From: an uncultured Polaribacter sp.
GTDB taxonomy: Bacteria; Bacteroidota; Bacteroidia; Flavobacteriales; Flavobacteriaceae
Reading direction: 5' to 3'
DNA length: 64,000 nucleotides
Assembly (NCBI GenBank): GCA_947497755.1
Contig: CANMHT010000002.1
Location: 434,001-498,000 of the forward strand
Part shown: positions 55,181-64,000 of the stretch, piece after piece
Position numbering within the stretch: the stretch's first letter is position 1
Layout of the letters: each line of letters begins with the position of its first letter
The notes under the pieces: model-generated
The model's database searches: none
Told to the model about the DNA's origin: nothing
Seen by the model: only the letters and a program-made list of their open reading frames with translations
Program-made: the position numbers and the translations under genes

Positions 55181-56029
55181 ATGAATGTATTTGTAATAGG
55201 AATTGGGTTGATTGGAGGAAGTATGGTAATGGATATTAAGAGAGCATATAACAATGCTACTGTTTTTGGAATTGATATCAATGATGCACATTTAGAGAAA
55301 GCTTTGGAGTTAGGAGTAATTGATGAAAAATCAGAACTGTTATCTTTAGGTAAAGCAGATATTGTCATAGTTTCTATTCCAGTTGATGTGCAATTAACAG
55401 TGATTCCGAAAGTATTAGATTTGGTAAAAGATGATGCTTTGGTAATTGATGTGGGTTCTACCAAAGAAGATGTTTGTTTGGCAATTGAGAATCATGCGAA
55501 AAGAAGAAATTACTTGGCTACACATCCAATCGCTGGAACAGAATTTTCTGGGCCAACGGCAGCTCATGCAGGCCTGTTTGAAGGAAAGACAAATATTATT
55601 TGTGAGGTAGAAAAAACAGCTTTTAAATTGCAAGAAAAAGCCCTAGAGATTTTTTCAAAATTGGGCATGCGTATTCGTTATATGGATCCAAAATCGCATG
55701 ATAAACATATTGCATACGTTTCGCATTTATCACATATTAGTTCATTTATGTTAGGAAAAACAGTAATCGAAAAAGAGAAAAATGAACGAGATATTTTCGA
55801 TATGGCAGGAAGTGGATTTGCCTCTACAGTTCGTTTGGCAAAAAGTTCACCAGCAATGTGGACTCCCATTTTTGAGCAAAATAAAACCAATGTAATCGAA
55901 ACATTGGAAGAGTATATTAGCAACCTACAGCAATTTAAAAAATTGATGGTAGAGAATAATTTTTCTGAAATATACAATGAAATGGAGAATACAAATCATA
56001 TAAAACAAATATTAAACGGCATAAAATAG
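55181..56029 (+). CDS. tyrA: Prephenate dehydrogenase
   Basis: 282 residues. Oxidative decarboxylation of prephenate to hydroxyphenylpyruvate for tyrosine. NAD-binding VIGIGLIGGSMVMDI, IVSIPVDVQ, DVGSTKEDV, ATHPIAGTEFSGPTAA with the catalytic His, and HIAYVSHLSHISSFML. The C-terminus stops after the helical dehydrogenase domain, without an ACT domain, so Tyr feedback control is not visible in this protein. Confidence 0.94.
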   Translation: MNVFVIGIGLIGGSMVMDIKRAYNNATVFGIDINDAHLEKALELGVIDEKSELLSLGKADIVIVSIPVDVQLTVIPKVLDLVKDDALVIDVGSTKEDVCLAIENHAKRRNYLATHPIAGTEFSGPTAAHAGLFEGKTNIICEVEKTAFKLQEKALEIFSKLGMRIRYMDPKSHDKHIAYVSHLSHISSFMLGKTVIEKEKNERDIFDMAGSGFASTVRLAKSSPAMWTPIFEQNKTNVIETLEEYISNLQQFKKLMVENNFSEIYNEMENTNHIKQILNGIK

Positions 56030-56088
56030 AACGCCAAAACCGCTGTTATTTTAGCTTGTCTAAAAGAGTGGCACAAACAATTATTAAA

Positions 56089-57171
56089 ATGAAAAATACA
56101 AAAGAATTAAAAACATGGTTGGGTGATATGAAGTTGTCGCATCCACTAGTAATAGCAGGGCCTTGTAGTGCAGAAACCGAAGAGCAGGTTTTAAAAATTG
56201 CACACGAATTAAAAGATTCTGATGTAAACTATTTCCGTGCCGGTATATGGAAGCCGAGAACACGTCCAGGGAATTTTGAAGGTGTTGGAGCCTTAGGATT
56301 AAAATGGTTACAACGTGTTAAAGAAGAAACAGGAATGAAAACCTGTACAGAAGTTGCCAATGCAGCTCATGTTAAATTGGCAATAGAACACGATATTGAT
56401 TTGTTGTGGATTGGAGCAAGATCTACCGTATCGCCATTTATTATGCAAGAAATTGCAGATGCTTTACAGGGAACAGATAAGATAGTGTTGGTAAAAAACC
56501 CTGTAAATCCAGATTTAGCTTTGTGGTTAGGAGGGATAGAAAGATTGTATACTGCTGGAGTAAAAAATCTAGGTGCAATTCATAGAGGGTTTTCTACTTA
56601 TGAAAAATCAAAATATAGAAATATTCCAGAATGGCAATTGGCTATTGAATTCCAAAATAAGTTTCCAGACTTGCCATTAATCTGTGACCCATCTCATATT
56701 ACAGGAAAGAGAGATATGGTTTTTGATGTGTCTCAAACTGCTTTAGATCTTAATTTTGATGGGTTAATGATAGAGACACATGTTGATCCAGAGAATGCTT
56801 GGAGTGATGCTGCTCAACAAGTAACTCCTGCTACTTTAATTCAAATGATGGAAGACTTAAAAGTGAGAAAGGCTACAGAAACAGATTCGAATTATAGAGA
56901 GTCATTAGAAAATTTAAGAGCACAAATTAATGTGGTTGATGATCAGTTAATTGAGTTGTTAGGTAGAAGAATGAAAGTTGCAGATAAGATTGGGGCGCTT
57001 AAAAAAGAGAAAAATGTTGCCGTATTACAATCTAGACGATGGAATGAGATTTTAGGAAACATGATTTTAGAGGGAGAAAGTAGAGGACTAAGTGAAGAGT
57101 TTATTTTAAGAATGTTTAAAGCAATTCACCAAGAATCAATCAATCACCAAGAAAAAATCATTAAAGGATAA
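56089..57171 (+). CDS. DAHP synthase with C-terminal chorismate mutase
   Basis: About 360 residues from ATG 56089 (a TTG start at 56056 is possible but adds nothing family-like). Residues ~1-265 are a KDO8P-synthase-like DAHP synthase (HPLVIAGPCSAETEEQVL, FRAGIWKPRTRPGNFEG, CDPSHITGKRD, IETHVDPENAWSDAAQQ). Residues ~275-360 are an AroQ chorismate mutase (NLRAQINVVDDQLIELLGRR, KVADKIGALKKEKN). It opens the shikimate pathway and makes prephenate. In such fusions the mutase domain often carries feedback inhibition. Last gene of the attenuated operon. Confidence 0.94.
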   Translation: MKNTKELKTWLGDMKLSHPLVIAGPCSAETEEQVLKIAHELKDSDVNYFRAGIWKPRTRPGNFEGVGALGLKWLQRVKEETGMKTCTEVANAAHVKLAIEHDIDLLWIGARSTVSPFIMQEIADALQGTDKIVLVKNPVNPDLALWLGGIERLYTAGVKNLGAIHRGFSTYEKSKYRNIPEWQLAIEFQNKFPDLPLICDPSHITGKRDMVFDVSQTALDLNFDGLMIETHVDPENAWSDAAQQVTPATLIQMMEDLKVRKATETDSNYRESLENLRAQINVVDDQLIELLGRRMKVADKIGALKKEKNVAVLQSRRWNEILGNMILEGESRGLSEEFILRMFKAIHQESINHQEKIIKG

Positions 57172-57189
57172 AATGGTTCTAAAAATAAA

Positions 57190-57235
57190 TAATAATAAGA
57201 GTCAGAGATTTTAAAATCTTTGACTCTTATTATTT
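57190..57235. terminator. Bidirectional terminator after the aromatic operon
   Basis: Long inverted repeat: AATAATAAGAGTCA with GAGATTTTAAAATCT in the middle and TGACTCTTATTATT, then TTAAG. A/T-rich on both sides, between two convergent genes. Confidence 0.8.
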
Positions 57236-57247
57236 AAGTATATATAA

Positions 57248-58690
57248 TTATTCTTTTAGAAATTTAGAACTGTAAATTTTAAAATTATTATTTAAAAATA
57301 TAAAATACATACCTTGAGTTAACTTGTTGATTGAGAACTCTGTATTTTTCTTTACATTTTTAAGAGTTTTTACTGTTTTTCCTGAGATGTCTTTTATTGT
57401 TATGTCTCCTGAAATACTTGAAGACAAAGTATTAGATGCTACAGAAGGGAATACATAAAAAGGTTTTTTTACTTCAAAAACTTTTTCTGCTTTTAAAGAT
57501 GTTGTTGGGGTTGGTGTATAGTTACATTTATGTAATGTTAAGTTTTTTATTTCTGCACCAATATGATAAAGAGAAAAGTCAACTAACAATTCGGTGTTAT
57601 TTGGGGTAGAAATTGTAGAAGTGTAAAATAAAAGATTATCTACAAAGTATTTAATAGTATTATTTTTAAATAAAATTTTCATATAGCTATCGGGTTCAAA
57701 TGATGCTAATATAGAATTTGAATTTGCTGGAATACCATTTTCCCAAACATAAAGTTTACTGTCAAATCGATTATAGATAGCATAGTCAATAGTATTATAA
57801 TGGGCATCATCATTCACTTCTGATAACCCAACCATCACAGACTTATCTGTCAAAGCTTGGTAAGTAATGAAATCGCCATCAGTTAATTTAATATTTGTAG
57901 CTCCACCACTTGTTCCCCAAGCTTGATTTCCAGTAGTTTTTGAAATTGTTAAATTGTTGATATTTATGCTTGTTTGATCTATGATATTATATGACGTAGA
58001 ACAATCTGAATCACACCCGTCAGGTATGCCATCATTATCGGTGTCAATATTATCATCAAATCCTGGGCAGACATCAACCGAGTCATCAACTCCGTCATTA
58101 TCGCTATCTGTGTTACATCCTGTGTGAATTTCTAAGTTTTTAATTTCAGAGCCAATAGAATACATAGAGAAGTCAACCATAATTTTTCCATTTATGGTAA
58201 TTAGATTAGGAGAAGTATATATAAGAGTATTGTCAACAAAATATTTAACAACCCTATTTTCTACACTTATTTTAAGGGTACTTGTTTCATCAAAAGACCC
58301 TAAAACTGAGTTTGAGTTGGCTGGTATTCCGTTTTCCCAGACATACAATTTATTATCATACCTAGTGTATAGAGCATGATCTATTGTGTTGTAATGTGCA
58401 TTGTCATTTACTTCAGAAAGTCCAACCATAACAGCTTTATTCTCTAAGACTTGATAAGTGATAAAATCGCCATCTTCTAATAAAATATCTGAAGCTCCAC
58501 CACTACTACCCCAAAACTGATTATTGTCAGTTTTTTTTATAACAGATCCATTTACTGTTATGTTTATTTGATCTATAATTGTGTGTTGAGTAGCTACAGT
58601 GCAATTATTTTGTGGGAATGAAATAATATTATTTATGCTATATAAATTTAAAGCAATAATTAAAAATAAGGCTGTTAGAATCTTTTTCAT
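57248..58690 (-). CDS. Type IX-secreted protein with duplicated domain and Ca-binding linker
   Basis: 480 residues. Signal peptide (MKKILTALFLIIALNLYSIN). Two near-identical ~155-residue domains at ~30-190 and ~235-388 share KLYVWENGIPANSNS, VMVGLSEVND and IKYFVDN, resembling a concanavalin-like sugar-binding sandwich. Between them, ~192-232 holds thrombospondin type 3-like DTDNDGIPDGCD calcium sites. Residues ~405-480 are a T9SS sorting tail (KPFYVFPSVASNTLS ... GMYFIFLNNNFKIYSSKFLK). It is exported to the cell surface or medium; ligand unknown. Confidence 0.85.
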   Translation of the reverse strand: MKKILTALFLIIALNLYSINNIISFPQNNCTVATQHTIIDQINITVNGSVIKKTDNNQFWGSSGGASDILLEDGDFITYQVLENKAVMVGLSEVNDNAHYNTIDHALYTRYDNKLYVWENGIPANSNSVLGSFDETSTLKISVENRVVKYFVDNTLIYTSPNLITINGKIMVDFSMYSIGSEIKNLEIHTGCNTDSDNDGVDDSVDVCPGFDDNIDTDNDGIPDGCDSDCSTSYNIIDQTSININNLTISKTTGNQAWGTSGGATNIKLTDGDFITYQALTDKSVMVGLSEVNDDAHYNTIDYAIYNRFDSKLYVWENGIPANSNSILASFEPDSYMKILFKNNTIKYFVDNLLFYTSTISTPNNTELLVDFSLYHIGAEIKNLTLHKCNYTPTPTTSLKAEKVFEVKKPFYVFPSVASNTLSSSISGDITIKDISGKTVKTLKNVKKNTEFSINKLTQGMYFIFLNNNFKIYSSKFLKE

Positions 58691-58883
58691 GTAATTTTTT
58701 TTTAGTTAAGTAGCAAATATACTTATTAATTTAGTTTATATATAAGCTATTATTTTCTTTTAAAATTATTTAGATAGTAGAATAAGAAATATGATGATTG
58801 AATTTTTAATTGAATAAATGAGTTAATAGATAAAAAGTTTTAAAACTTAATATTTTATTATATTAATTCTGCATCTTTGTTGT

Positions 58884-59837
58884 ATGACAGGTATAGTTTA
58901 CAAATCTACAGGAAGTTGGTATTTAGTAAAGGCAGAGAATGATGCCTTTTACGAATGTAGAATTAAGGGGAAATTTCGAATTAAAGGGATCAAAAGCACC
59001 AATCCAATTGCGGTGGGCGATGTGGTTGAGTTTGAAATTGAAACCAATAATGATGTGGAAACTGGGGTGATTAATGAGATTCATGATCGTAAGAATTATA
59101 TCATTAGAAAGTCTGTAAACCTATCAAAGCAAACACATATTATTGCAGCTAATTTAGATTTGGTTTTTTTATTGATAACCATTAACAATCCGCCAACTTT
59201 TACAAGCTTTATAGATCGGTTTTTAGTAACAGCAGAAGCCTATTCTGTAGATACTGTTTTGGTGTTTAATAAAATTGATTCTTATGAAATAGAGCAGCGA
59301 GCAGAGGTAATGTACTTAAAAGATATTTACGAAAAAATAGGGTATACCTGTATTGAAGTTTCTGCAACAGAAAATAAAAATGTAGCTATTATTAAAGAAA
59401 TGATGATAGGTAAAACCAATATGTTTGTGGGGCATTCTGGCGTTGGAAAATCTACCTTAGTAAACACTATTGAGCCAGGGTTGGATTTGAAAACAAAAGA
59501 AATTTCGAATCAACATAAACAAGGGCAGCATACTACTACTTTTGCAGAGATGTTTGACTTAAGTTTTAATGCTAAAATTATTGATACACCAGGAATCAAA
59601 GGTTTTGGTGTTGTTGATATGGATAAAGATGAAGTGGATGACTATTTTCCAGAGTTTTTGGCAGTAAAAAACAATTGTAAGTTTAATAATTGCTTGCACG
59701 TAGAAGAGCCTAAATGTGCTGTAAAAGGCGCAGTAGAAGAAGAAGAAATTTCGTTTTCAAGATATAGGAGTTATTTGCAAATTATCGAAGGAGAAGAGGA
59801 GCATTATAGAACAGATATTTGGGAAAAAGAAGATTAA
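58884..59837 (+). CDS. rsgA: Ribosome small subunit-dependent GTPase RsgA
   Basis: 317 residues. OB-fold at the N-terminus (GIVYKSTGSWYLVKAENDAF), circularly permuted GTPase with NKID (G4) before GHSGVGKSTLVNTI (G1) and DTPGIKGFG (G3), and a zinc site CKFNNCLHVEEPKC. It matures the 30S subunit. The ATG follows CATCTTTGTTGT, an imperfect -7 element only a few bases away, so a leaderless transcript is possible. Directly followed by dtd. Confidence 0.95.
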   Translation: MTGIVYKSTGSWYLVKAENDAFYECRIKGKFRIKGIKSTNPIAVGDVVEFEIETNNDVETGVINEIHDRKNYIIRKSVNLSKQTHIIAANLDLVFLLITINNPPTFTSFIDRFLVTAEAYSVDTVLVFNKIDSYEIEQRAEVMYLKDIYEKIGYTCIEVSATENKNVAIIKEMMIGKTNMFVGHSGVGKSTLVNTIEPGLDLKTKEISNQHKQGQHTTTFAEMFDLSFNAKIIDTPGIKGFGVVDMDKDEVDDYFPEFLAVKNNCKFNNCLHVEEPKCAVKGAVEEEEISFSRYRSYLQIIEGEEEHYRTDIWEKED

Positions 59838-60290
59838 ATGAAAGCCGTAATACAAAGAGTACAGCACGCTAATGTAGTTGCAGAAGGAGAAAAAATTGCA
59901 GAGATACAACAAGGAATTTTATTGTTATTAGGTATTGCAGAAAATGATACTCAAGAAGATATTGTTTGGTTGTCAAAAAAAATTGCCAATCTGAGAATAT
60001 TTAATGATGATAATGGTGTCATGAATACCTCTGTTATTGATGTAGATGGAGAAGCAATTGTTGTAAGTCAGTTTACATTGCAAGCAAGTACAAGAAAAGG
60101 AAACAGACCAAGTTATATCAAGGCTGCTAAACCAGAGATTGCTGTTCCATTGTATGAATCTTTTGTTGCGCAATTTGAAAAAGATTTAGGGAAAAAAGTT
60201 GGTACTGGTGAGTTTGGAGCAGATATGAAAGTGAGCTTGTTAAATGATGGACCAGTAACAATTATTATAGATACCGAAAATAAAATATAA
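59838..60290 (+). CDS. dtd: D-aminoacyl-tRNA deacylase
   Basis: 150 residues. Removes D-amino acids from mischarged tRNA. MKAVIQRVQHANV at the start, the active-site SQFTL (VVSQFTLQASTRKGNRPSY) and NDGPVTIIID at the C-terminus are the family signatures. It begins on the base after the rsgA stop codon, so the two are co-translated. Confidence 0.95.
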   Translation: MKAVIQRVQHANVVAEGEKIAEIQQGILLLLGIAENDTQEDIVWLSKKIANLRIFNDDNGVMNTSVIDVDGEAIVVSQFTLQASTRKGNRPSYIKAAKPEIAVPLYESFVAQFEKDLGKKVGTGEFGADMKVSLLNDGPVTIIIDTENKI

Positions 60291-60363
60291 TTTCCTAGGA
60301 AAATAAATTAGATTCATTTACATTTGCCGTAGAAAATATCAACCTTAATTAAAAATATAAAAA

Positions 60364-61011
60364 ATGAAAAAAGTAGTATTAACTTTAGCTGTGGTAGCAG
60401 CAGTACTTGTTTCTTGTAAAGGAGAAAAGAAAGAAGCAGTAGAAGCTAAAGAAGCAGTAAAAGTAGAAAAAGCAGTAAAAGTTGCGAATAATGTAGATGT
60501 AGTTAACTCTGTAATCACTTGGAAAGGAACTAAGCCAACAGGAGATTTTCATGAAGGTGTTGTTTCTTTAAAAGAAGGATCATTAACTGTAGAAAATGGT
60601 GTGTTAACAGCTGGTGAGTTTGTTATTGATATGAATTCAATCAAAAACACAGATATTAAAGATGCTGGTAAAAGTGCTTATTTAGTAAAGCATTTAGCAT
60701 CTGCAGATTTCTTCGAAGTAGAAAAATATCCAACAGCTAAATTTGTAATTACTTCATCAGAAAAGAAAGATGATAAATTACAAGTAACAGGTAACTTAAC
60801 AGTAAAAGACGTTACAAAAAGTATTACAATTCCAGCTACAGTTTCAGAAACTGATGGTGTAGTTACTTTTAAAAGTGATGCATTTAATGTTAATAGAGCA
60901 GATTTTAATGTAAAATACAAGTCTAAAAGCTTCTTTTCATTAAAAGAATTAAAAGACAGAGTGATTGATGATTTAATGGGGATGTCTTTTGAAGTGAAAA
61001 CAACAAAATAG
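60364..61011 (+). CDS. YceI-family lipoprotein
   Basis: 215 residues. Lipoprotein signal ending at Cys18 (VAAVLVSC), an Ala/Lys/Glu-rich spacer, then the YceI lipocalin-like barrel (SVITWKGTKPTGDFHEGVVS, FEVEKYPTAKFVITS, VTGNLTVKDVTKSITIPATV, FNVNRADFNVKY). YceI proteins bind isoprenoid-type lipids. Envelope located. Single gene with a terminator after it; a TACATTTG -7-like element lies 38 bases before the ATG at 60326. Confidence 0.9.
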   Translation: MKKVVLTLAVVAAVLVSCKGEKKEAVEAKEAVKVEKAVKVANNVDVVNSVITWKGTKPTGDFHEGVVSLKEGSLTVENGVLTAGEFVIDMNSIKNTDIKDAGKSAYLVKHLASADFFEVEKYPTAKFVITSSEKKDDKLQVTGNLTVKDVTKSITIPATVSETDGVVTFKSDAFNVNRADFNVKYKSKSFFSLKELKDRVIDDLMGMSFEVKTTK

Positions 61012-61030
61012 ATTTAATTTAAATTATTTG

Positions 61031-61072
61031 AATAAGCCGTAAATTGTTAAAATTTACGGCTTATTTTTTTTA
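61031..61072 (+). terminator. Strong terminator after the YceI gene
   Basis: Perfect 15-bp stem AATAAGCCGTAAATT / AATTTACGGCTTATT, 5-nt loop, then T-run to 61071. Confidence 0.9.
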
Positions 61073-61097
61073 TATTAGCAGCGCTAAAAAATTGATT

Positions 61098-63023
61098 ATG
61101 AAAGTATTTATATTTAGAACACTATTTCTAGTGTTTTTTGCTGTTTCATTTACTCTACATTCTCAAAAAATAGAGTATTCAGCATTCACCATTCCAGTTG
61201 AGTTAAAAGAAAACGCTAATGCGGTAATTAGAAGTGAAGTTACTACAGTAACAGTTAACTCTGTTAGTAAAATGACTGTAAACAAAAAGAAAGTAGTTAC
61301 AGTTTTAAATAAGCTAGGTAATGTAGATGCAGGAATAGCTGAAGGGTATGATAATGATACTAAAATCACAAAACTTTCTGCTAAAATTTACAATGCTTTT
61401 GGAGAACAAATAAAAAAATATTCAAAAGGAAAGTTTTTAGATGTTAGTGCTGTAAGTGGTGGTACCTTGTATTCAGATGCTAGAGTAAAATATATAGATT
61501 ATACTCCCAATTCATATCCGTATACTCTTGTTTTTGAATCTGAATATACCACGTCTTCAACGGGTTTTGTACCTGGTTGGTTTCCAACAAATGGTTATAT
61601 GGTTTCTGTAGAAAATAGTGAATATAGATTTAATAATCCTACTAATACAAAAGTTCGAATAAAAGAAAGAAACTTTAAAGAATATGAGATTGTTAATCTT
61701 TCAACAGATAATAACCTATACTATAAGTTAGAAAGTTTAAAAGGAATAAAACATGAGTTAAGCTCCATCCCTTCAAGAGAGTTTATGCCATTGTTAATTG
61801 TAGGTTTAAATCATTTTAGTTTGAAGAAAACTGAAGGAAGAGCTAATAGTTGGAAAGAATTTGGTAAATGGAGATACGAATATTTAAATAATGGTAAAGA
61901 TGAATTATCAGAAGTAGTAAAAATTAGAGCTAAAAGATTAGTTGAAGGAATAAATGACCCAATTGAAAAAGCTAAAATAATTTATAAATACATGCAAGAT
62001 AGAACACGGTATATAAGTGTTCAAGAAGGGATTGGAGGATGGAAACCTATACCTGCAAATGAGGTTGATAAGGTAGGGTATGGTGATTGTAAAGGATTGA
62101 CTAACTATACCAAAGCATTATTAGATGCTGTTGGAGTTGAATCTTATTATACAGTTTTATGGGCGGGAAAAGAAAAAAGAAATGTTTACAAAGATTTTTT
62201 TTCAATGCAAGGAAATCATGTGATTCTTAATTTACCAAATGAAAATGGAAATGACATTTGGTTGGAATGCACCAGTCAAACTATTCCTTTTGGTTTTTTA
62301 GGAGACTTTACTGATGATAGAGATGTTTTAGTTATTACACCAGAAGGAGGAGTGATTAAGCATACTACTTCTTATAAAAATGAACAAAATCTTCAGAAGA
62401 TTAAAGCGTCTTTAAAATTGGAAACTACTGGAAATCTTAGTGGAGAAGTAGAAATTAAATCAGAAGGAATTCAGTATGATAATAAATACTTTTTAGATTC
62501 ATATTCGCAAAAAGAAAAAGAAGAGTTTTATATTTCTAGATTATGGTCTTATAACAACAATTTATCCGTAAAGAATATTGATATAAAAAATGATAAAGAT
62601 AAAGTAGAATATAAAGAAAACTTAAAGATTGCAATTAAAGAATATGCTACTGAATCTTCTGGGAAATTATTGCTTAGGGTAAATGTTTTGAATAGAAATA
62701 CAAATGTTCCTAAACGCTATAGAAAACGAAAAATGCCTTTAAAAATTAGTAGAGGTTACAAAGATGTAGATGAATTTGAAATTGAGTTGCCAAAAGGATA
62801 TCAAGTAGATGGGGAATTATTTCAAGATATTAATTTAACAAACAAGTTTGGAGCTTACACCGTTTCAATTGAAAAAATATCAGAAAACAAACTGCTATAC
62901 AAAAGAAGCTTATTGATAAAAGACGGACAATATCCTAAAGAAGATTACAAAAAGTACCGATCTTTTAGAAGAAAAGTTGCTAAACACGATAATATAAGAA
63001 TTGCTATTACCAAAACTAACTAA
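61098..63023 (+). CDS. DUF3857 / transglutaminase-like secreted protein
   Basis: 641 residues from ATG 61098, where MKVFIFRTLFLVFFAVSFTL is a signal peptide (the 18 codons upstream cross the terminator and are not used). Layout: DUF3857 domain (~30-240; SAKIYNAFGEQIKKYSKGKF), transglutaminase-like core (~280-400; YISVQEGIGGWKPIPANEVD, GYGDCKGLTNYTKALLDAVG with the Cys, GNHVILNLP with the His), and a DUF3858-type C-terminus. Catalytic Cys and His positions are filled. Periplasmic, substrate unknown. Followed six bases later by a related gene. Confidence 0.9.
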   Translation: MKVFIFRTLFLVFFAVSFTLHSQKIEYSAFTIPVELKENANAVIRSEVTTVTVNSVSKMTVNKKKVVTVLNKLGNVDAGIAEGYDNDTKITKLSAKIYNAFGEQIKKYSKGKFLDVSAVSGGTLYSDARVKYIDYTPNSYPYTLVFESEYTTSSTGFVPGWFPTNGYMVSVENSEYRFNNPTNTKVRIKERNFKEYEIVNLSTDNNLYYKLESLKGIKHELSSIPSREFMPLLIVGLNHFSLKKTEGRANSWKEFGKWRYEYLNNGKDELSEVVKIRAKRLVEGINDPIEKAKIIYKYMQDRTRYISVQEGIGGWKPIPANEVDKVGYGDCKGLTNYTKALLDAVGVESYYTVLWAGKEKRNVYKDFFSMQGNHVILNLPNENGNDIWLECTSQTIPFGFLGDFTDDRDVLVITPEGGVIKHTTSYKNEQNLQKIKASLKLETTGNLSGEVEIKSEGIQYDNKYFLDSYSQKEKEEFYISRLWSYNNNLSVKNIDIKNDKDKVEYKENLKIAIKEYATESSGKLLLRVNVLNRNTNVPKRYRKRKMPLKISRGYKDVDEFEIELPKGYQVDGELFQDINLTNKFGAYTVSIEKISENKLLYKRSLLIKDGQYPKEDYKKYRSFRRKVAKHDNIRIAITKTN

Positions 63024-63029
63024 ACAAAA

Positions 63030-64000
63030 ATGAAAAAAAGAATGATGGTGTTGTTGATGTGCTTTGCTACATCAATAACATTTGCACAGAACTACAAATT
63101 CGGAAAAGTATCTAAAGAAGAGCTTTTAGAGAAAGTTTATGCTAAAGACTCAACAGCAAATGCTGCTTATTTACACAAAGAAGGACGAATACACTATACT
63201 TATTCAGATAGTGAAGGGTTTATTGTAGTGACAGAAATAAGAGAAAGAATAAAGATTTATAATAAAGAAGGTTTTAAGAAAGCTAATATTAATGTTAGTT
63301 ATTATGCTCCTAATTCTGGCTCTAAAGAAAGAGTAAGTTCAATAAAAGGAATTGTTTTTAATCTTAATGGGGAGAGAATTGAAAAAACTAAACTAGGCAA
63401 AAAAGGAATTTTTACAGAAAAGTTAAGCAAGTACAGAAGAGTTAAGAAAATTACCATGCCTAATATTAAAGAAGGTTCTGTAATCGAATTAAAATATACT
63501 ATTTATTCTCCTTATTCTAACTCAATTGATGATTTACAGTTTCAATATAATGTTCCTGTTAAAAATTTGATTTATAAAGTTGAAATTCCTGAATATTTAG
63601 TATTCAACAAAAGAGTTAAGGGGTATTTAAATATACCAATGAAAGAGAATACTAGAATTGGTAGAATAGGAAGTTTAACCTATACGAATAATATTACTGA
63701 GTTTAAAACTACTGATATCCCTGCTTTGGTAGATAATGAGCCTTATGTAAATAATATAAATAATTATAGAGCTGGTGTTTCTTTTGAGTTGACATCAACT
63801 AGGTATCCAAATTCAATGCTTAAGTTTTTTTCAACTACATGGAAAGATGTGACGAAGACAATTTATAAGTCTTCAAGTTTTGGTACGGAATTAAAGAAAA
63901 GGAGTTACTTTAAAGACGATTTGAAGAAGGTTTTAGTAGCTGCAAAAACAGCCTCAGAAAAGATTGTTGCTATTTTTGATTTTGTAAAATCTAAGGTAGT
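63030..64000 (+). CDS. Second DUF3857 secreted protein, 3' end outside window
   Basis: At least 323 residues, open to the window end. Signal peptide MKKRMMVLLMCFATSITFAQ, then DUF3857-like sequence (VVTEIRERIKIYNKEGFKKA, IKGIVFNLNGERIEKTKLG, MPNIKEGSVIELKYTIYSPY) and the beginning of the transglutaminase-like part (SEKIVAIFDFVKSKV). It starts six bases after the first DUF3857 gene, so the two form a tandem pair in one operon. The active site would lie beyond the window. Confidence 0.88.
   Translation, partial: MKKRMMVLLMCFATSITFAQNYKFGKVSKEELLEKVYAKDSTANAAYLHKEGRIHYTYSDSEGFIVVTEIRERIKIYNKEGFKKANINVSYYAPNSGSKERVSSIKGIVFNLNGERIEKTKLGKKGIFTEKLSKYRRVKKITMPNIKEGSVIELKYTIYSPYSNSIDDLQFQYNVPVKNLIYKVEIPEYLVFNKRVKGYLNIPMKENTRIGRIGSLTYTNNITEFKTTDIPALVDNEPYVNNINNYRAGVSFELTSTRYPNSMLKFFSTTWKDVTKTIYKSSSFGTELKKRSYFKDDLKKVLVAAKTASEKIVAIFDFVKSKV

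Overview
This window is chromosomal DNA of a marine-type flavobacterium (phylum Bacteroidota). The evidence is the low G+C content, repeated promoters of the Bacteroidota form TTG-N19-TAnnTTTG, a type IX secretion tail on one protein, a MetH split into two genes, sirohaem made by separate SUMT and Met8-type enzymes, DUF3857 and M1 lipoprotein families, and a flavobacterial Zur-type operon. The genus cannot be fixed from the sequence alone.

Layout. 1-4.4 kb: end of an amidohydrolase gene, metK, and a secreted protein with an Asn tract and crystallin-like motifs. 4.5-26.4 kb: a nearly continuous sulfur, cysteine and methionine block. A SAM-I riboswitch precedes metY, a MetX / aspartokinase-like / homoserine dehydrogenase fusion, and metZ. 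An Rrf2 regulator follows, then a cys operon (DUF2061, cysH, cysD, cysN, sulfite reductase with a HEPN-like tail, sirohaem enzymes, ferredoxin reductase, ferredoxin, cysE, cysM). A second SAM-I riboswitch leads metH1, metH2 and metF, followed by trxA. Together these take sulfate to sulfide, make cysteine, and use homoserine and sulfide or methyl-folate to make methionine.

26.4-30 kb: M1 aminopeptidase, DUF58 protein and tRNA-Asp. 30.1-31.9 kb: remnant of an element integrated in tRNA-Asp, with a 13-bp direct repeat of the tRNA 3' end and a broken integrase gene. 31.9-41.3 kb: about ten mostly unknown genes, all on the minus strand, each separated from the next by a related 90-190 bp imperfect palindrome. 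This looks like an integron-type gene-cassette array without an integrase (CALIN-like). It is the most unusual part of the window. Its cargo includes lipoproteins, an alpha/beta hydrolase, an erythromycin-esterase-like protein, a HEAT-like protein and a frameshifted gene.

41.6-45.7 kb: a probable zinc-starvation operon (MerC-like, CobW GTPase, ABC transporter with His-rich permease, secreted protein) behind a 31-bp palindrome overlapping its promoter. 45.8-51.3 kb: glycosyltransferase, two PAP2 phosphatases, membrane-anchored AraC regulator, zinc-ribbon repeat protein and a small K+ channel. 51.4-52.9 kb: long non-coding tandem repeats with REP-like palindromes. 53.0-57.2 kb: pheA, aminotransferase, tyrA and DAHP synthase/chorismate mutase, preceded by a Phe/Tyr-rich leader peptide and a complete attenuator. 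57.2-64 kb: a T9SS protein, rsgA, dtd, a YceI lipoprotein and two DUF3857 proteins, the last running off the window.
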